Source: Bradyrhizobium prioriisuperbiae
Lineage (GTDB): Bacteria > Pseudomonadota > Alphaproteobacteria > Rhizobiales > Xanthobacteraceae
Length of the DNA: 64,000 bases
Assembly: GCF_032397745.1 (NCBI RefSeq)
Contig: NZ_CP135921.1
Coordinates: 1,612,001 to 1,676,000 of the forward strand
Direction of reading: 5' to 3'
The notes under the pieces are model-generated. The model ran no database searches and was not told where the DNA came from. It saw only the letters and a program-made list of their open reading frames with translations. This document shows, piece by piece, positions 8,287 through 16,672 of this stretch (positions are counted from its first letter, which is position 1; every line of letters starts with the position of its first letter). The position numbers and the translations under genes are program-made.

Positions 8287-8636
8287 GGTCCGAATTCCTT
8301 CTTACGCTTGCGGGCCAGTGCCAGTTCATCGTCGGGAGTCTTCTGGGTTTTCTTGATAAACCCGTGAAGCACCACAATTCGATTCTCCAGCACACAGAAC
8401 AATACGCGGGCAATTCGGTTGCTGGGCAAGGTCGTCCGGACTTCCCACAAGCCGTCCCCCATCGCCCGGCACAATGGCATGCCGACCGGCCACCGGAACT
8501 GCACCCGCATCAGGTCCAGGCCGATCGCACTTCGGTCGGATACGTCGAGGCCGCGCAGCCAATCCCGAACGACCTCGAAGCCACCCCGTGTGCGGTAGAA
8601 GACGACCGGGATTTTCTGAGGCTGCTTAGCCGCCAT
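8283..8636 (-). CDS. RelE/ParE-family (phage Gp49/HigB-like) toxin
   Basis: A 117-residue toxin of the phage-derived Gp49-like HigB group, predicted to cleave mRNA at the ribosome. Characteristic segments are PVVFYRTRGGFEVVRDWLRGL near the start, GMPLCRAMGDGLWEVRTTLPSNRIARVLFCVLENRIVVLHGFIKKTQKTP in the core, and a C-terminal ALARKRKKEF tail. It is first in its operon and overlaps the antitoxin by four bases. Unlike the neighbouring module, the reading frame is intact with a normal N-terminus. Upstream (8640-8690) lies an AT-rich stretch with GTACAT-type half sites that could be its operator. Confidence 0.82.
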   Translation of the reverse strand: MAAKQPQKIPVVFYRTRGGFEVVRDWLRGLDVSDRSAIGLDLMRVQFRWPVGMPLCRAMGDGLWEVRTTLPSNRIARVLFCVLENRIVVLHGFIKKTQKTPDDELALARKRKKEFGP

Positions 8637-8874
8637 ACTGCCCTATATATGATACATGGACCATATAATGTACATACCGCACAACAAATCCAAATAAGGC
8701 AAGTGGAGGTGATTCATGGCGCTGTTGTGCCGCCGCGGTCGTCCATGGTTCGTGCAGGGGACGACGGTTCTCGGCAGATGTCATTGGGGCGAAAGTAACC
8801 GGCTTGCCGCTGGTTGAGCCGACGGCTAGGCTCACAATTGGAAACCACCACTCCTCATCGTTTCGGATCGCCTC

Positions 8875-9873
8875 ATGTCAAAACTCCCCGATCTCGAAGG
8901 CCTCGCGATCTTTGCCAAGGTCGTGGAGATGCGTTCGTTCGTGGGCGCCGCCACCGAGCTCGGGCTCTCCAAGGCGACGGTGTCGAAGGCGATCAGCCGG
9001 GTGGAGACGCGGCTGGGGGCGCGGCTGTTCAACCGGACGTCGCGGCGGTTCGCGCTGACCGATGCCGGCAAGATGCTGGCGGAACGCGCGGCGCGGATTC
9101 TCGCCGAAGGGGAAGCGGCGGAGAACGATGCGCTGGCGCAATCGGCGACGCCGCGCGGGCGCATTCGCCTGGCGGTGCCGATGTCGTTCGGGGTGCGCAG
9201 CGTGGCGGCGCTGCTGCCGGAATTTCTGGAGCGCTATCCGGAAATTTCGATCGACCTGCATCTGAGCGACGCCATCGTCGACCTGATCGGCGAAGGCTTC
9301 GACGCGGCGCTGCGCATCGCGGTGATGCCGGATTCCTCGCTGGTGGCGCGGCGCCTCTGCGCCATTAATAGATATGTGCTGGCGGCGCCGTCCTATCTCG
9401 CGCGCGAGGGGCGGCCGACCCATCCACTCGATCTCGCCAAGCACAAGTGCCTGACCTACAGCTATCTGCACACCGCCGACAGCTGGCACTTCACAGGCCC
9501 GGATGGCGAGCATGTCAGCGTCCGGCCCGCCGGGCCGCTGCGGGTCAACAACAGCGATGCCGTCATGCCGACATTGATCGCGGGCCTCGGCATCGCGGCG
9601 CTGCCGGAATTCATCGCCGCCGATGCGCTGGCCACCGGCGAGATCGAGATCATCCTGGAGGACTGGCAGATCCCGCAGGCGGCACTGCACTTCGTGACGC
9701 CGTCAGCAGGCCCGCGGCCGGCACGGATCGATGCGCTGGCGGAGTTTCTGGCCAAGCGGCTGTCGAAGCCGTCATGGGTGACGTGTGAAGAGGCGAAGAG
9801 GAAGAGGCTGCCGAAGATGGTGGCGCGGGACGTGGCGGCTGGGCCGCGGAAGCGGGTCAAGGCGAAGGTTTAG
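8875..9873 (+). CDS. LysR-family transcriptional regulator
   Basis: A 332-residue LysR-type regulator. The winged helix-turn-helix occupies residues 1-60 (LEGLAIFAKVVEMRSFVGAATELGLSKATVSKAISRVETRLGARLFNRTSRRFALTDAG). The effector-binding part follows, with GRIRLAVPMSFG and the LRVNNSDAVMPTLIAGLGIAALPEF segment. It belongs to the DsdC/CrgA-like branch common in rhizobia. The C-terminal 35 residues are an unusually basic tail (EEAKRKRLPKM...GPRKRVKAKV) beyond the normal length. The flanking genes are separated by repeats, and no divergent target is apparent, so its regulon is unknown. Confidence 0.88.
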   Translation: MSKLPDLEGLAIFAKVVEMRSFVGAATELGLSKATVSKAISRVETRLGARLFNRTSRRFALTDAGKMLAERAARILAEGEAAENDALAQSATPRGRIRLAVPMSFGVRSVAALLPEFLERYPEISIDLHLSDAIVDLIGEGFDAALRIAVMPDSSLVARRLCAINRYVLAAPSYLAREGRPTHPLDLAKHKCLTYSYLHTADSWHFTGPDGEHVSVRPAGPLRVNNSDAVMPTLIAGLGIAALPEFIAADALATGEIEIILEDWQIPQAALHFVTPSAGPRPARIDALAEFLAKRLSKPSWVTCEEAKRKRLPKMVARDVAAGPRKRVKAKV

Positions 9874-9906
9874 AGCGTGATGAGCTGAGGCTCGATCAAC
9901 GTGATC

Positions 9907-10021
9907 CGTCACCCTGAGGTGGCCATCCGAAGGATGGCCCTCGAAGGGCGACGGCCCGAGCAGTGACTCTGGGGCCGTTCATCCTTCGAGGCGCGCAAGA
10001 GCGCGCACCTCAGGATGACGG
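9907..10021. repeat. REP-like palindromic repeat between convergent genes
   Basis: The element opens CGTCACCCTGAGGTGG and closes CACCTCAGGATGACGG, giving complementary ends. Inside are smaller hairpins (ATCCGAAGGATGG, GCGCGCAAGAGCGCGC). It fills the space between the convergent LysR and FMN reductase genes and could serve as a bidirectional transcription end. Confidence 0.75.
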
Positions 10022-10034
10022 AATATAGCTCAGC

Positions 10035-10595
10035 TTAGTCAGCGCGCACGCGGGCGATGTACTTGCCGAAGGCCTCCAGCTGCTGCGACACGAACTTCTT
10101 CGTAGTCTCGTCGGTGAGTTCGAGCTTGTCGTTGAACTTGGTGTGAGCCGAGCCGACGAAGATTTCCGGCGTGTTGAAGGTGTGGGCATTCAGGAACACC
10201 AGGATCGAGCGCAGGTGATACTGCATGCGCGCGCCGCCGAGCGGGCCGCCGGTGGCGGACTGGATCGCGACGGGCTTGTCCTTGAAGGGCTGGCTTTCCA
10301 GGCGCGACACCCAGTCGATGGCATTCTTCAGCGCACCGGGCACCGAGTAGTTGTATTCCGGGGTGATGATCACGACGCCGTCGGCGTTGCGGATCGCGTC
10401 GGCAAACGTCTTCACCGCCTCGGGGAAACCGCTGCCGTTCTGGACGTCGGCATTGTAGAGCGGAAAGCTGTCATAGGACGGCGCTTCCGTCAGCTTCATG
10501 TCAGCCGGCGCCAGTGCCGGCAAGGCGCGCTGCAGGGCGGTGTTGAAAGAGCCCTTGCGCAGGCTGCCGCTGATGGTGAGCACATTGATGGTCAT
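10035..10595 (-). CDS. NADPH-dependent FMN reductase (ChrR/azoreductase-like)
   Basis: A 186-residue flavodoxin-fold quinone/chromate/azo reductase. The FMN phosphate loop is GSLRKGSFN (about 9-17). The second FMN motif is TPEYNYSVPGALKNAIDWVSR, and ATGGPLGGARMQYHLRSIL follows, all as in the ChrR/YieF group. These enzymes reduce quinones or metals by two electrons using NADPH. I chose the ATG at 10595 (MTINVLTISGS); a frame extension of 12 codons to 10631 has no support. The gene stands alone. Confidence 0.88.
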   Translation of the reverse strand: MTINVLTISGSLRKGSFNTALQRALPALAPADMKLTEAPSYDSFPLYNADVQNGSGFPEAVKTFADAIRNADGVVIITPEYNYSVPGALKNAIDWVSRLESQPFKDKPVAIQSATGGPLGGARMQYHLRSILVFLNAHTFNTPEIFVGSAHTKFNDKLELTDETTKKFVSQQLEAFGKYIARVRAD

Positions 10596-10758
10596 GGTCG
10601 AAACGTCCCTCGTCTTAGCTGCGAAAAACAAAAAGCGCGGCGGGGCGCTTGCTCGCCCTCACCGTGCCGACCATGACCATAGCTCACCCCGCTGGCGGCA
10701 ATATAGAAACCTTTGAAACTCATCGTTTCTTGATCTGGCCCGCGCAGGGAGATCTCCG

Positions 10759-11412
10759 TCAGACCTTGGCAGCTTCGACCGCCTTTTGGTGCTCCGCGGC
10801 CAAGGCTTCATCCATCGCCGCGACCTTGAGCGCGGCGGGCCGCTGTGTCACGCGTTTGACATATGCCGTGACGGTGTCGCTCTCGGGAATCAGCTTGAAC
10901 AGCGATCCCCAATGCAACGCATTGCCCCACAGGATATCGGCGGCGGAAATCTTGTCGCCCAGCAGGTAGGGACGATCCGTCACCTGGCTCACCACGGCCT
11001 GCAGCATGGTGTCGAAATCGCCATAAGGCGACATCGCCGGCGGCGCCGGATCACGCTTCATCGCCCTGTCCACCAGGCCGGGCTCGTAACACGCGGCGTA
11101 ATAGACCAGCCAGCGCAGATAGGCCCCGCGCCGGGGATCGGTCAGCGCGGGCGCAAGGCCCGCCTGCGGAAACAGGTCGGCGAGATGGATGAAAATCGCC
11201 ACCTGCTCGGTCACAAGCGTCTCGCCATGCAGGATGGCCGGCACTTTGCCCAGCTGATTGATGGCGAGATACGCCGGCTGCCGCTGCTCGCCTGCCTTCA
11301 TGTTGAGAACCTTGAGCTCATAGGGCGCGCCGAGCTCTTCAAGCAGGGTCAGCGCACCGGACGATCGGGTCTGAGGGGAATGGAAGAAGGTGATGGGGGC
11401 GGATTGGCTCAC
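10759..11412 (-). CDS. Glutathione S-transferase family protein
   Basis: A 217-residue GST. The thioredoxin-like N-terminal domain has FFHSPQTRSSGALTLLEELGAPYELKVLNMKAG, the cis-proline GKVPAIL and the ETLVTEQVAIFIHLADLF glutathione-binding region. The helical C-terminal domain contains PYLLGDKISAADILWG, a strong family signature. Substrate cannot be told. It is divergent from the WYL-domain regulator, with 104 bases between, so that regulator may control it. Confidence 0.88.
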   Translation of the reverse strand: MSQSAPITFFHSPQTRSSGALTLLEELGAPYELKVLNMKAGEQRQPAYLAINQLGKVPAILHGETLVTEQVAIFIHLADLFPQAGLAPALTDPRRGAYLRWLVYYAACYEPGLVDRAMKRDPAPPAMSPYGDFDTMLQAVVSQVTDRPYLLGDKISAADILWGNALHWGSLFKLIPESDTVTAYVKRVTQRPAALKVAAMDEALAAEHQKAVEAAKV

Positions 11413-11516
11413 GGGCTGTGTCCTCTCGGGGCTGGGCGCCGGCTGAAGCCGCCGGCCCGGGCCTTTTAGGACCCCATACCTGTCATCTTTTGTCAGGTTG
11501 AAGTACGCTGTCGGAC

Positions 11517-12491
11517 ATGCGTGCGAGCCGGCTTCTTTCGATCCTGATCACTCTTCAAGCCCGTGGGCGGGTGACGGCCCAGGCCCTGGCCGACGACTGT
11601 GAAGTGTCGCTGCGGACGATCTATCGCGACATCGATGCGCTCAGCGCCGCCGGCGTTCCCGTGTACAGCGATCGCGGATCGACCGGCGGCTACCGGCTGC
11701 TGGACGGCTATCGCGTGCGCCTCAACGGGCTGTCGGCCCAGGAGGCCGATGCGCTGTTTCTCTCCGGCCTGTCGGGGCCGGCCGCCGCGCTGGGACTCGG
11801 CGCGGTCCTGACGGCGGCGCAACTGAAAATCACCGCAGCACTTCCGCCCGAGCTGCGGCCTGCGGCGGAGCGGATGCGGGCGCGCTTTCATCTCGATGCG
11901 CCGGGCTGGTTTCATGCGGCGGAGCAGCCGGCCTCGCTGCAGCAGATCGCAACGGCCGTGTGGGAGGAGCGGCTGGTCCAGATCCGCTATCGCAGCTGGA
12001 AGGCGGAAAAGCATCGCCAGGTGGCGCCGCTCGGCATCGTGCTGAAAAGCGGCGCCTGGTACATGGTGGGAGCGGTGCAAGAATCGGTGCAAGGCAAGCC
12101 GCGCACCTACCGGATCAACCGCATCAGAGACATCGCGGTGCTGGACGAACGGTTCGCGCGTCCCGCGGAGTTCAGCCTCGAATCCTACTGGAGCGACGCG
12201 ACGCGGCGGCTGGAGGACGAACTTCATCCGCGCCGAGCGCGGGTTCGCATCTCACCCACCGGCATGAAGCTGCTGGAGCACCTGACATCGCCTTTCGCCG
12301 TCTCGCGCATGGAGATCAGCGAGCCGGACAGCGAGGGCTATCGCATCGTCACCCTACCGATCGGCGCGTCAGACTGGCACGCCAGCAGCGACATCCTGCG
12401 GTTCGGCATCGAGGCGGAGGTGCTGGAGCCGCCGGAGCTGCGGACGAAGATGAGGGAGATCGCGAAGGAATTGCGGCAGCGGTATCGCTGA
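11517..12491 (+). CDS. YafY-type HTH/WYL-domain transcriptional regulator
   Basis: A 324-residue regulator. The N-terminal DeoR-like winged helix reads RASRLLSILITLQARGRVTAQALADDCEVSLRTIYRDIDALSAAGVPVYSDRGSTGGYRLLDGY. The WYL domain follows (ERLVQIRYRSWKAEKHRQVAPLGIVLKSGAWYMVGAV, with the WYMV in place of WYL), then a WCX C-terminal extension. WYL domains sense small ligands or nucleic acids. It is divergent from the GST gene, a common arrangement for YafY-type regulators of detoxification genes. Confidence 0.88.
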   Translation: MRASRLLSILITLQARGRVTAQALADDCEVSLRTIYRDIDALSAAGVPVYSDRGSTGGYRLLDGYRVRLNGLSAQEADALFLSGLSGPAAALGLGAVLTAAQLKITAALPPELRPAAERMRARFHLDAPGWFHAAEQPASLQQIATAVWEERLVQIRYRSWKAEKHRQVAPLGIVLKSGAWYMVGAVQESVQGKPRTYRINRIRDIAVLDERFARPAEFSLESYWSDATRRLEDELHPRRARVRISPTGMKLLEHLTSPFAVSRMEISEPDSEGYRIVTLPIGASDWHASSDILRFGIEAEVLEPPELRTKMREIAKELRQRYR

Positions 12492-12612
12492 TAGGGCAGA
12501 TCTGTCGTTGTTGGAGGAGACGAAGGCACTCCACTCACTGTTGTCATCACCGGGCTGTCCCGTAAGCGCCAAGATTCACTGTTCGTGCGCCGAGGCGTTT
12601 TCCACACTCTGC

Positions 12613-12668
12613 TGTCATGCCCGCGGAATGCGGGCATCCAGTACGCCCGGTATGAACGGGCGATGACA
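12613..12668. repeat. REP-like palindromic repeat
   Basis: Two nested hairpins lie here: ATGCCCGCGGAATGCGGGCAT and CGCCCGGTATGAACGGGCG, flanked by TGTCAT and ATGACAC. The outer part resembles the element at 55451. It lies between the convergent WYL regulator and SGNH hydrolase genes. Confidence 0.7.
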
Positions 12669-12687
12669 CCGAGAGTGGAGAGACGCT

Positions 12688-13899
12688 TCAACGACGGTTG
12701 ACGCCGATCGCCCCCAACCCCGCCAGCGCAACTGTCTGGCTCGCCGCACCTGCACCCGGCGCATCGACTCTTGCCATCGTCAATGTATGCCGTCCCGGCG
12801 CGAGCCCCTCGGCTACCACCACGACGTCGCGCTTGACCACCATGTCGGCATCGACGGTCAGCGCCGCCACGCCATCGACCCAGAACTGGACGCGTCCCGC
12901 ATCATTGGGCGGACGCACCACCACCGCGACGATGCCGGTGCCGGAGAATTCGAAACTCACCTGTCCACTTTTTTCGGTGCCGGTCCAGAACACGGCGCCC
13001 TTGTCATCGGTGATACGCGTCCAGCCGTCGTTGCGCGACGGCGTCAGGCTGACGGAACGGCGCCAGGAGACGAACTGATAAGCATCGGAATGAAGCGGCG
13101 ACGGCAGTGGCGCGAGGGGCCCGGCATCCGGGACTCCCGCCTTGTCGGCGTCATCCAGCAGCGCGGTGACGAGACGCGCGGCGACCGCGTGGCCGGCATC
13201 GTTGGGATGCGCGGCGTCGACAAGGAAATCCGACCAGCGCAGGCGCCCGGCCGCCATCTCCGGCCACAGCGCATCGCGAAAACTCACCATCGGCAAACGA
13301 TAGTGCGCACCGATCGGCGCCTGCATCTCCTGCAGGTTGCCGCCGCCTTCCCACATCATGAACAGCAGCAGCAGCGCCGGCGCATTCGGCCGCGCCAGGA
13401 TCTGCCGCACCAGGCCTTCATACGCCGCTGCATCGGCGCTGGCATCGTTCACCGCGAACTCGATGACAACCAGATCGGGCTTGGCCTCCAGCAGATCGCG
13501 CTGCGCGCGGAAGACGCCGTACAGCGAACCGGTGCCGCTGAAACCGGCATTGACCAGGCGAAGCGCGCTGCGCGGAAATTTGTCCTGCCACCAGGCCCGC
13601 ACCCGCGCGACATAACTGTTCTCCGGCACAGTCGCGAGCGAACCTTCGGTGATCGAGCCGCCGATCACGCCAAGGGTGATCCGCTCGCCACGGCGCGCTT
13701 TGGCGAAGACGCGTTGCAGCCGGGTGAAGTCGGCGCCCGGCAGCCGGGACCGTGCGATCATCTCCGGCGTCAACGGATCGCCGACCGCTGCGGCAGCATG
13801 GCTCCATCCGAGTCCTAAAATGCAGGAGCCGAGCAGCAAGGTGGCCTTTCGGCGGGACAAACCGGCCGTCTTGCGACGCATGTCGGGCAGCGTCGTCAC
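12688..13899 (-). CDS. SGNH/GDSL-type hydrolase, exported
   Basis: A 403-residue esterase-like protein. The N-terminus has SRRKATLLLGSCILGLGWSHAAAA, a signal peptide with a twin-arginine-like start. The SGNH blocks are GVIGGSITEG (nucleophile serine), the glycine of LVNAGFSGTGS, the asparagine of VIEFAVNDAS, and DAAHPND (aspartate and histidine). A C-terminal beta-rich domain of about 130 residues follows. Likely an esterase acting on a carbohydrate substituent. The GTG start at 13899 overlaps the stop of the upstream acyltransferase gene by four bases; an ATG six codons in (13881) is an alternative. The coupling suggests the pair adds and removes acyl groups on an extracellular glycan, which is inference. 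Confidence 0.82.
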   Translation of the reverse strand: MTTLPDMRRKTAGLSRRKATLLLGSCILGLGWSHAAAAVGDPLTPEMIARSRLPGADFTRLQRVFAKARRGERITLGVIGGSITEGSLATVPENSYVARVRAWWQDKFPRSALRLVNAGFSGTGSLYGVFRAQRDLLEAKPDLVVIEFAVNDASADAAAYEGLVRQILARPNAPALLLLFMMWEGGGNLQEMQAPIGAHYRLPMVSFRDALWPEMAAGRLRWSDFLVDAAHPNDAGHAVAARLVTALLDDADKAGVPDAGPLAPLPSPLHSDAYQFVSWRRSVSLTPSRNDGWTRITDDKGAVFWTGTEKSGQVSFEFSGTGIVAVVVRPPNDAGRVQFWVDGVAALTVDADMVVKRDVVVVAEGLAPGRHTLTMARVDAPGAGAASQTVALAGLGAIGVNRR

Positions 13900-14984
13900 G
13901 CAGGCACGGCGTTCCGCCGCCAGTTGCGGCTAGCTGTGAGGAACGGACGCTCCACCAGGCGATAACAGACCCAGGCGAAGACCAAACCCGCGGTTATCGC
14001 CAGCAACGTGAAGGCGATATAGACCAGTGGTTGCTGCACATCGAACAGCCGTTTCGCCACGCCCCACACCGCGGCCACCGCGAAGATGTGGAAGAGATAA
14101 AGCGAATAGGACGTATCGCCGATGAACTTCAGCACGGCGCTGCGCGGCAGCCGTCCGGCGACTTCGATCTGCAGGCCGATCAGCACGATGCAGATGGCGG
14201 TGGCCGACATCAGGAGATGCACGGGCAACAGTGCATGCTCGGCATTGTCCCAGGGGATGAGATAGAACAGCGCCAGCAGCACCGGCAGCGCGGCAAGCGC
14301 CAGAGACCGGGCGAGCGGGCCGCGCATGGCGATACCGGACCGATAGAACTGCGCCAGCACGGTGCCGCAGCAGAAGCCGGCAAGGCTCATGCTGGTGTAG
14401 AACGCCTGCACATGGCTGGGATGATTCAGCATCAGGCCGATCGCAATCAGGACAGTGAACAGGCCGCACAGCACCGCGGTGCGCGCGCGTGATTCCAGGA
14501 AGAAGAGACTGGCGAACACCACATAGAAGAAGGCTTCGTAGTCCAGCGTCCAGCCGAGCGTCAGCAACGGCGCCTTCGGCTCGATCGAGGGAATGAACAG
14601 CAACGACTTGATGAAGCCTTCAAAGCTCGGAACCGTGGTGCGGAACTGGTTCGGCATCGCCAGCGCCAGCACCGTCACCAGCACGGTGGCCGCCCAGTAG
14701 GCCGGCACGATGCGGATGGCGCGGCGCCCCAAAAACTCCTGCGGCTTGAAGGTGCCGTGGCCTGCGATCATGGTCATGATGAAGCCGCTGATCACAAAAA
14801 ACACCTCGACGCCGAGCCGCCCCGTCTTCAGCAGCCCCATGTTGTACTCGGCGATCGGCCATTGCAGCACATGGGTGACCAGCACGCTGAGCGCCGCAAA
14901 CCCGCGAAGATACTGGATCGACAGCAGTTGCCCGTGTCCATTTACCGTCTCAAAACGAGCCGGAGCCGCAGCGGTCTGTCCCAT
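13896..14984 (-). CDS. Acyltransferase 3 family membrane protein (OafA/NodX type)
   Basis: A 362-residue integral-membrane O-acyltransferase. The catalytic region is YLRGFAALSVLVTHVLQW, with the conserved histidine, followed by GVEVFFVISGFIM. About ten hydrophobic segments follow, including AYWAATVLVTVLALAMP and YIAFTLLAITAGLVFAWVCYRLVERPF, the typical C-terminal signature. Such enzymes acetylate or succinylate exopolysaccharide, O-antigen or Nod factor. I chose the ATG at 14984 (MGQTAAAPAR); the frame is open to 15251 but runs through a repeat. It is translationally coupled to the SGNH hydrolase gene. Confidence 0.85.
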   Translation of the reverse strand: MGQTAAAPARFETVNGHGQLLSIQYLRGFAALSVLVTHVLQWPIAEYNMGLLKTGRLGVEVFFVISGFIMTMIAGHGTFKPQEFLGRRAIRIVPAYWAATVLVTVLALAMPNQFRTTVPSFEGFIKSLLFIPSIEPKAPLLTLGWTLDYEAFFYVVFASLFFLESRARTAVLCGLFTVLIAIGLMLNHPSHVQAFYTSMSLAGFCCGTVLAQFYRSGIAMRGPLARSLALAALPVLLALFYLIPWDNAEHALLPVHLLMSATAICIVLIGLQIEVAGRLPRSAVLKFIGDTSYSLYLFHIFAVAAVWGVAKRLFDVQQPLVYIAFTLLAITAGLVFAWVCYRLVERPFLTASRNWRRNAVPA

Positions 14985-15104
14985 GGTGGCACGCCCTTTT
15001 GCTGTTTGCGCGTTGGTTGGGGACGCCCGTGCAAGCGGTGGGCCGGAGGCCGCGGGATAGAGCGGGATGAGTTTGAGTCGACTCGTTAACAACAACAAAC
15101 AGCG

Positions 15105-15227
15105 CTCTCCCTCTCCCCGCGTTTGCGGGGAGAGGGTTGGGGTGAGGGGCTGTATCAAGACACGGAATTCATGGCGACGCCCCCTCACCCGCCGCGCAAA
15201 AGCGCGGCGACCTCTCCCCGCACGCGG
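15105..15227. repeat. Paired REP-like palindromes, right half split by an IS
   Basis: The left unit opens CCTCTCCCCGC and GCGGGGAGAGG around GTTT, then GGTTGGGGTGAGGGG. After 30 bases the right unit begins CCCCTCACCCGCCGCGC and runs to CTCTCCCCGCACGCGG. The two units are inverted to each other. The second palindrome continues after the IS at 16515-16530 (GGGGAGAGG), so the insertion happened inside this element. Confidence 0.8.
15219..15227. repeat. Left 9-bp target-site duplication of the IS
   Basis: CGCACGCGG here is repeated exactly at 16515-16523, directly next to the two ends of the insertion sequence. It is a direct repeat produced on transposition. Confidence 0.85.
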
Positions 15228-16514
15228 CAGGGCTGTCCCGGGAAAAATCACGCATAGGTGAACCCCAGCTGATCGGGAGAGAACCTGGGTTTTGGCCTGC
15301 TCGGATTGACGGGTGGCGGGGTGTCAATTTCTGCGATCGGTTTTCGCATGAACAGGCGTTGGCAAACGAGCTCAGCGAAACGTAGCTGCAGCATCGGCAA
15401 GGAATTCAGACGCCGCGCGAGGCGCAGGAGCAGATAGGCGATCATCGCGGCTATGATTTGCAGCCGAATGGCGTTGTCGTTCTTGCCCATGAACTTGTGG
15501 AGGTTGAGATGCTGCTTGATCCAGCGGAACAGGAGCTCGATCTGCCAGCGGCTCTTGTAGAGAGCCGCAATCTCGACTGCCGTGCGTTCGAGATCGTTGG
15601 TGATGAGAGTGATCATTCCCCCTTTGTCACGCCTGACCTTGATGCGTCGCAATGGGATCGGCAGACTGGAATCGCCCTTGCTGGCGAGCGAGACATTGGC
15701 ATCGGCGATGACTCTGAAGCCGTCGCCTATGGTCTTGCGCACGTACCGGGACTTTGTCATGCGCAAGCGCGTGTTCACCTTGACGCGGGTGACGAAGAAA
15801 GCCTTGGCAGCATTGATCTTCTTCCACCAGCCAAAGTGATAATAGCCCTTGTCGAAAACGTAGGTCGCACCGGCTTCCAGCTCCGTTTGACGGCCGATCT
15901 CGACGTCATTGACGGTCGCCGGCGTAATCTCGACACAACGCGGGACATCGTTCCCTGGATGATAGACGACGTGCATCTTCAGGCCGCGGATACGGCCATT
16001 CCATTCGGCCCATTCGCACATCTTGCCCAACGGCACCGGGCTCGAGTCGATCAACCGAACCATCTCGGCCCCTTCCACCCGCGTGTGTCGATCGGCCTTC
16101 TTTGCCAGCATCGCGAAAGTTTCCGCGAAAATACTCACCGGACGACGTGCATTCGCACGCGAGAGTGTCGAGCGAGGGGTCTTGCCTACACCCAAATGAT
16201 AATGCTGATGGGAGTTTGCCTTAGAGGTCGCTTCCACAGCGCGCAGGCTCGTGACCCCGCCCAATTGGGCGCCCACCATCGCCACAAGATGATCCCAGCT
16301 TTTGAACGTCTTGTCGTAGGCATTACCGTTATGTCGCTCGACGATTTCCCGAAATTGTCGTCGATCAATCGGTTTGAGGAGCTCCCCAAAGATGCTATTC
16401 ACGTATTGCATGCCCGGCCCTTTTCTGTGTCTCGACAACCAGAAAGTATCCGGTTCACGCTGGAGTCGCCGGGCATGCGCTGCGGCATAGTGAATCATTC
16501 CCGGGACAGCCCTG
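15228..16514 (-). mobile_element. Complete IS4-family insertion sequence, 1287 bp
   Basis: The ends are inverted repeats beginning CAGGGCTGTCCCGGGAA, identical for 17 bases and with further partial matches to about base 23. They are bounded by the 9-bp direct repeats CGCACGCGG. One transposase gene fills the element on the minus strand. The perfect ends, perfect duplication and intact gene suggest a recent and possibly still active insertion. It lies within a REP palindrome between the acyltransferase and the GH26-like gene and probably separates the latter from any upstream promoter. Confidence 0.9.
15248..16411 (-). CDS. IS4-family transposase (DDE, YREK signature)
   Basis: A 387-residue transposase. 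The N-terminal DUF4372-like region reads YVNSIFGELLKPIDRRQFREIVERH. The DDE triad is D122 (RLIDSSPVPL), D187 (YVFDKGYYHFG) and E292. The IS4 signature Y-x2-R-x3-E-x6-K is complete at 285-299 (YKSRWQIELLFRWIK). The start chosen is the ATG at 16411 (MQYVNSIFG). An upstream extension to 16561 would run out of the element and is rejected. No frameshift or stop is visible, so the protein should be functional. Confidence 0.92.
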   Translation of the reverse strand: MQYVNSIFGELLKPIDRRQFREIVERHNGNAYDKTFKSWDHLVAMVGAQLGGVTSLRAVEATSKANSHQHYHLGVGKTPRSTLSRANARRPVSIFAETFAMLAKKADRHTRVEGAEMVRLIDSSPVPLGKMCEWAEWNGRIRGLKMHVVYHPGNDVPRCVEITPATVNDVEIGRQTELEAGATYVFDKGYYHFGWWKKINAAKAFFVTRVKVNTRLRMTKSRYVRKTIGDGFRVIADANVSLASKGDSSLPIPLRRIKVRRDKGGMITLITNDLERTAVEIAALYKSRWQIELLFRWIKQHLNLHKFMGKNDNAIRLQIIAAMIAYLLLRLARRLNSLPMLQLRFAELVCQRLFMRKPIAEIDTPPPVNPSRPKPRFSPDQLGFTYA

Positions 16515-16523
16515 CGCACGCGG
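16515..16523. repeat. Right 9-bp target-site duplication of the IS
   Basis: CGCACGCGG, identical to 15219-15227. The bases that follow (GGAGAGG) complete the interrupted REP palindrome. Confidence 0.85.
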
Positions 16524-16672
16524 GGAGAGGTGAATGCAATCAGTGCGGATGGCGAGAGCAACCCACACTACCCCCAGAACCAACAGCCGTTGCTTGCGGC
16601 AACCCACAGGAGGGCGGTGATAGATCGGATGGGCTGCGAGATCAGCAGCAGTGCTCTTACCGGAGACAGCCC

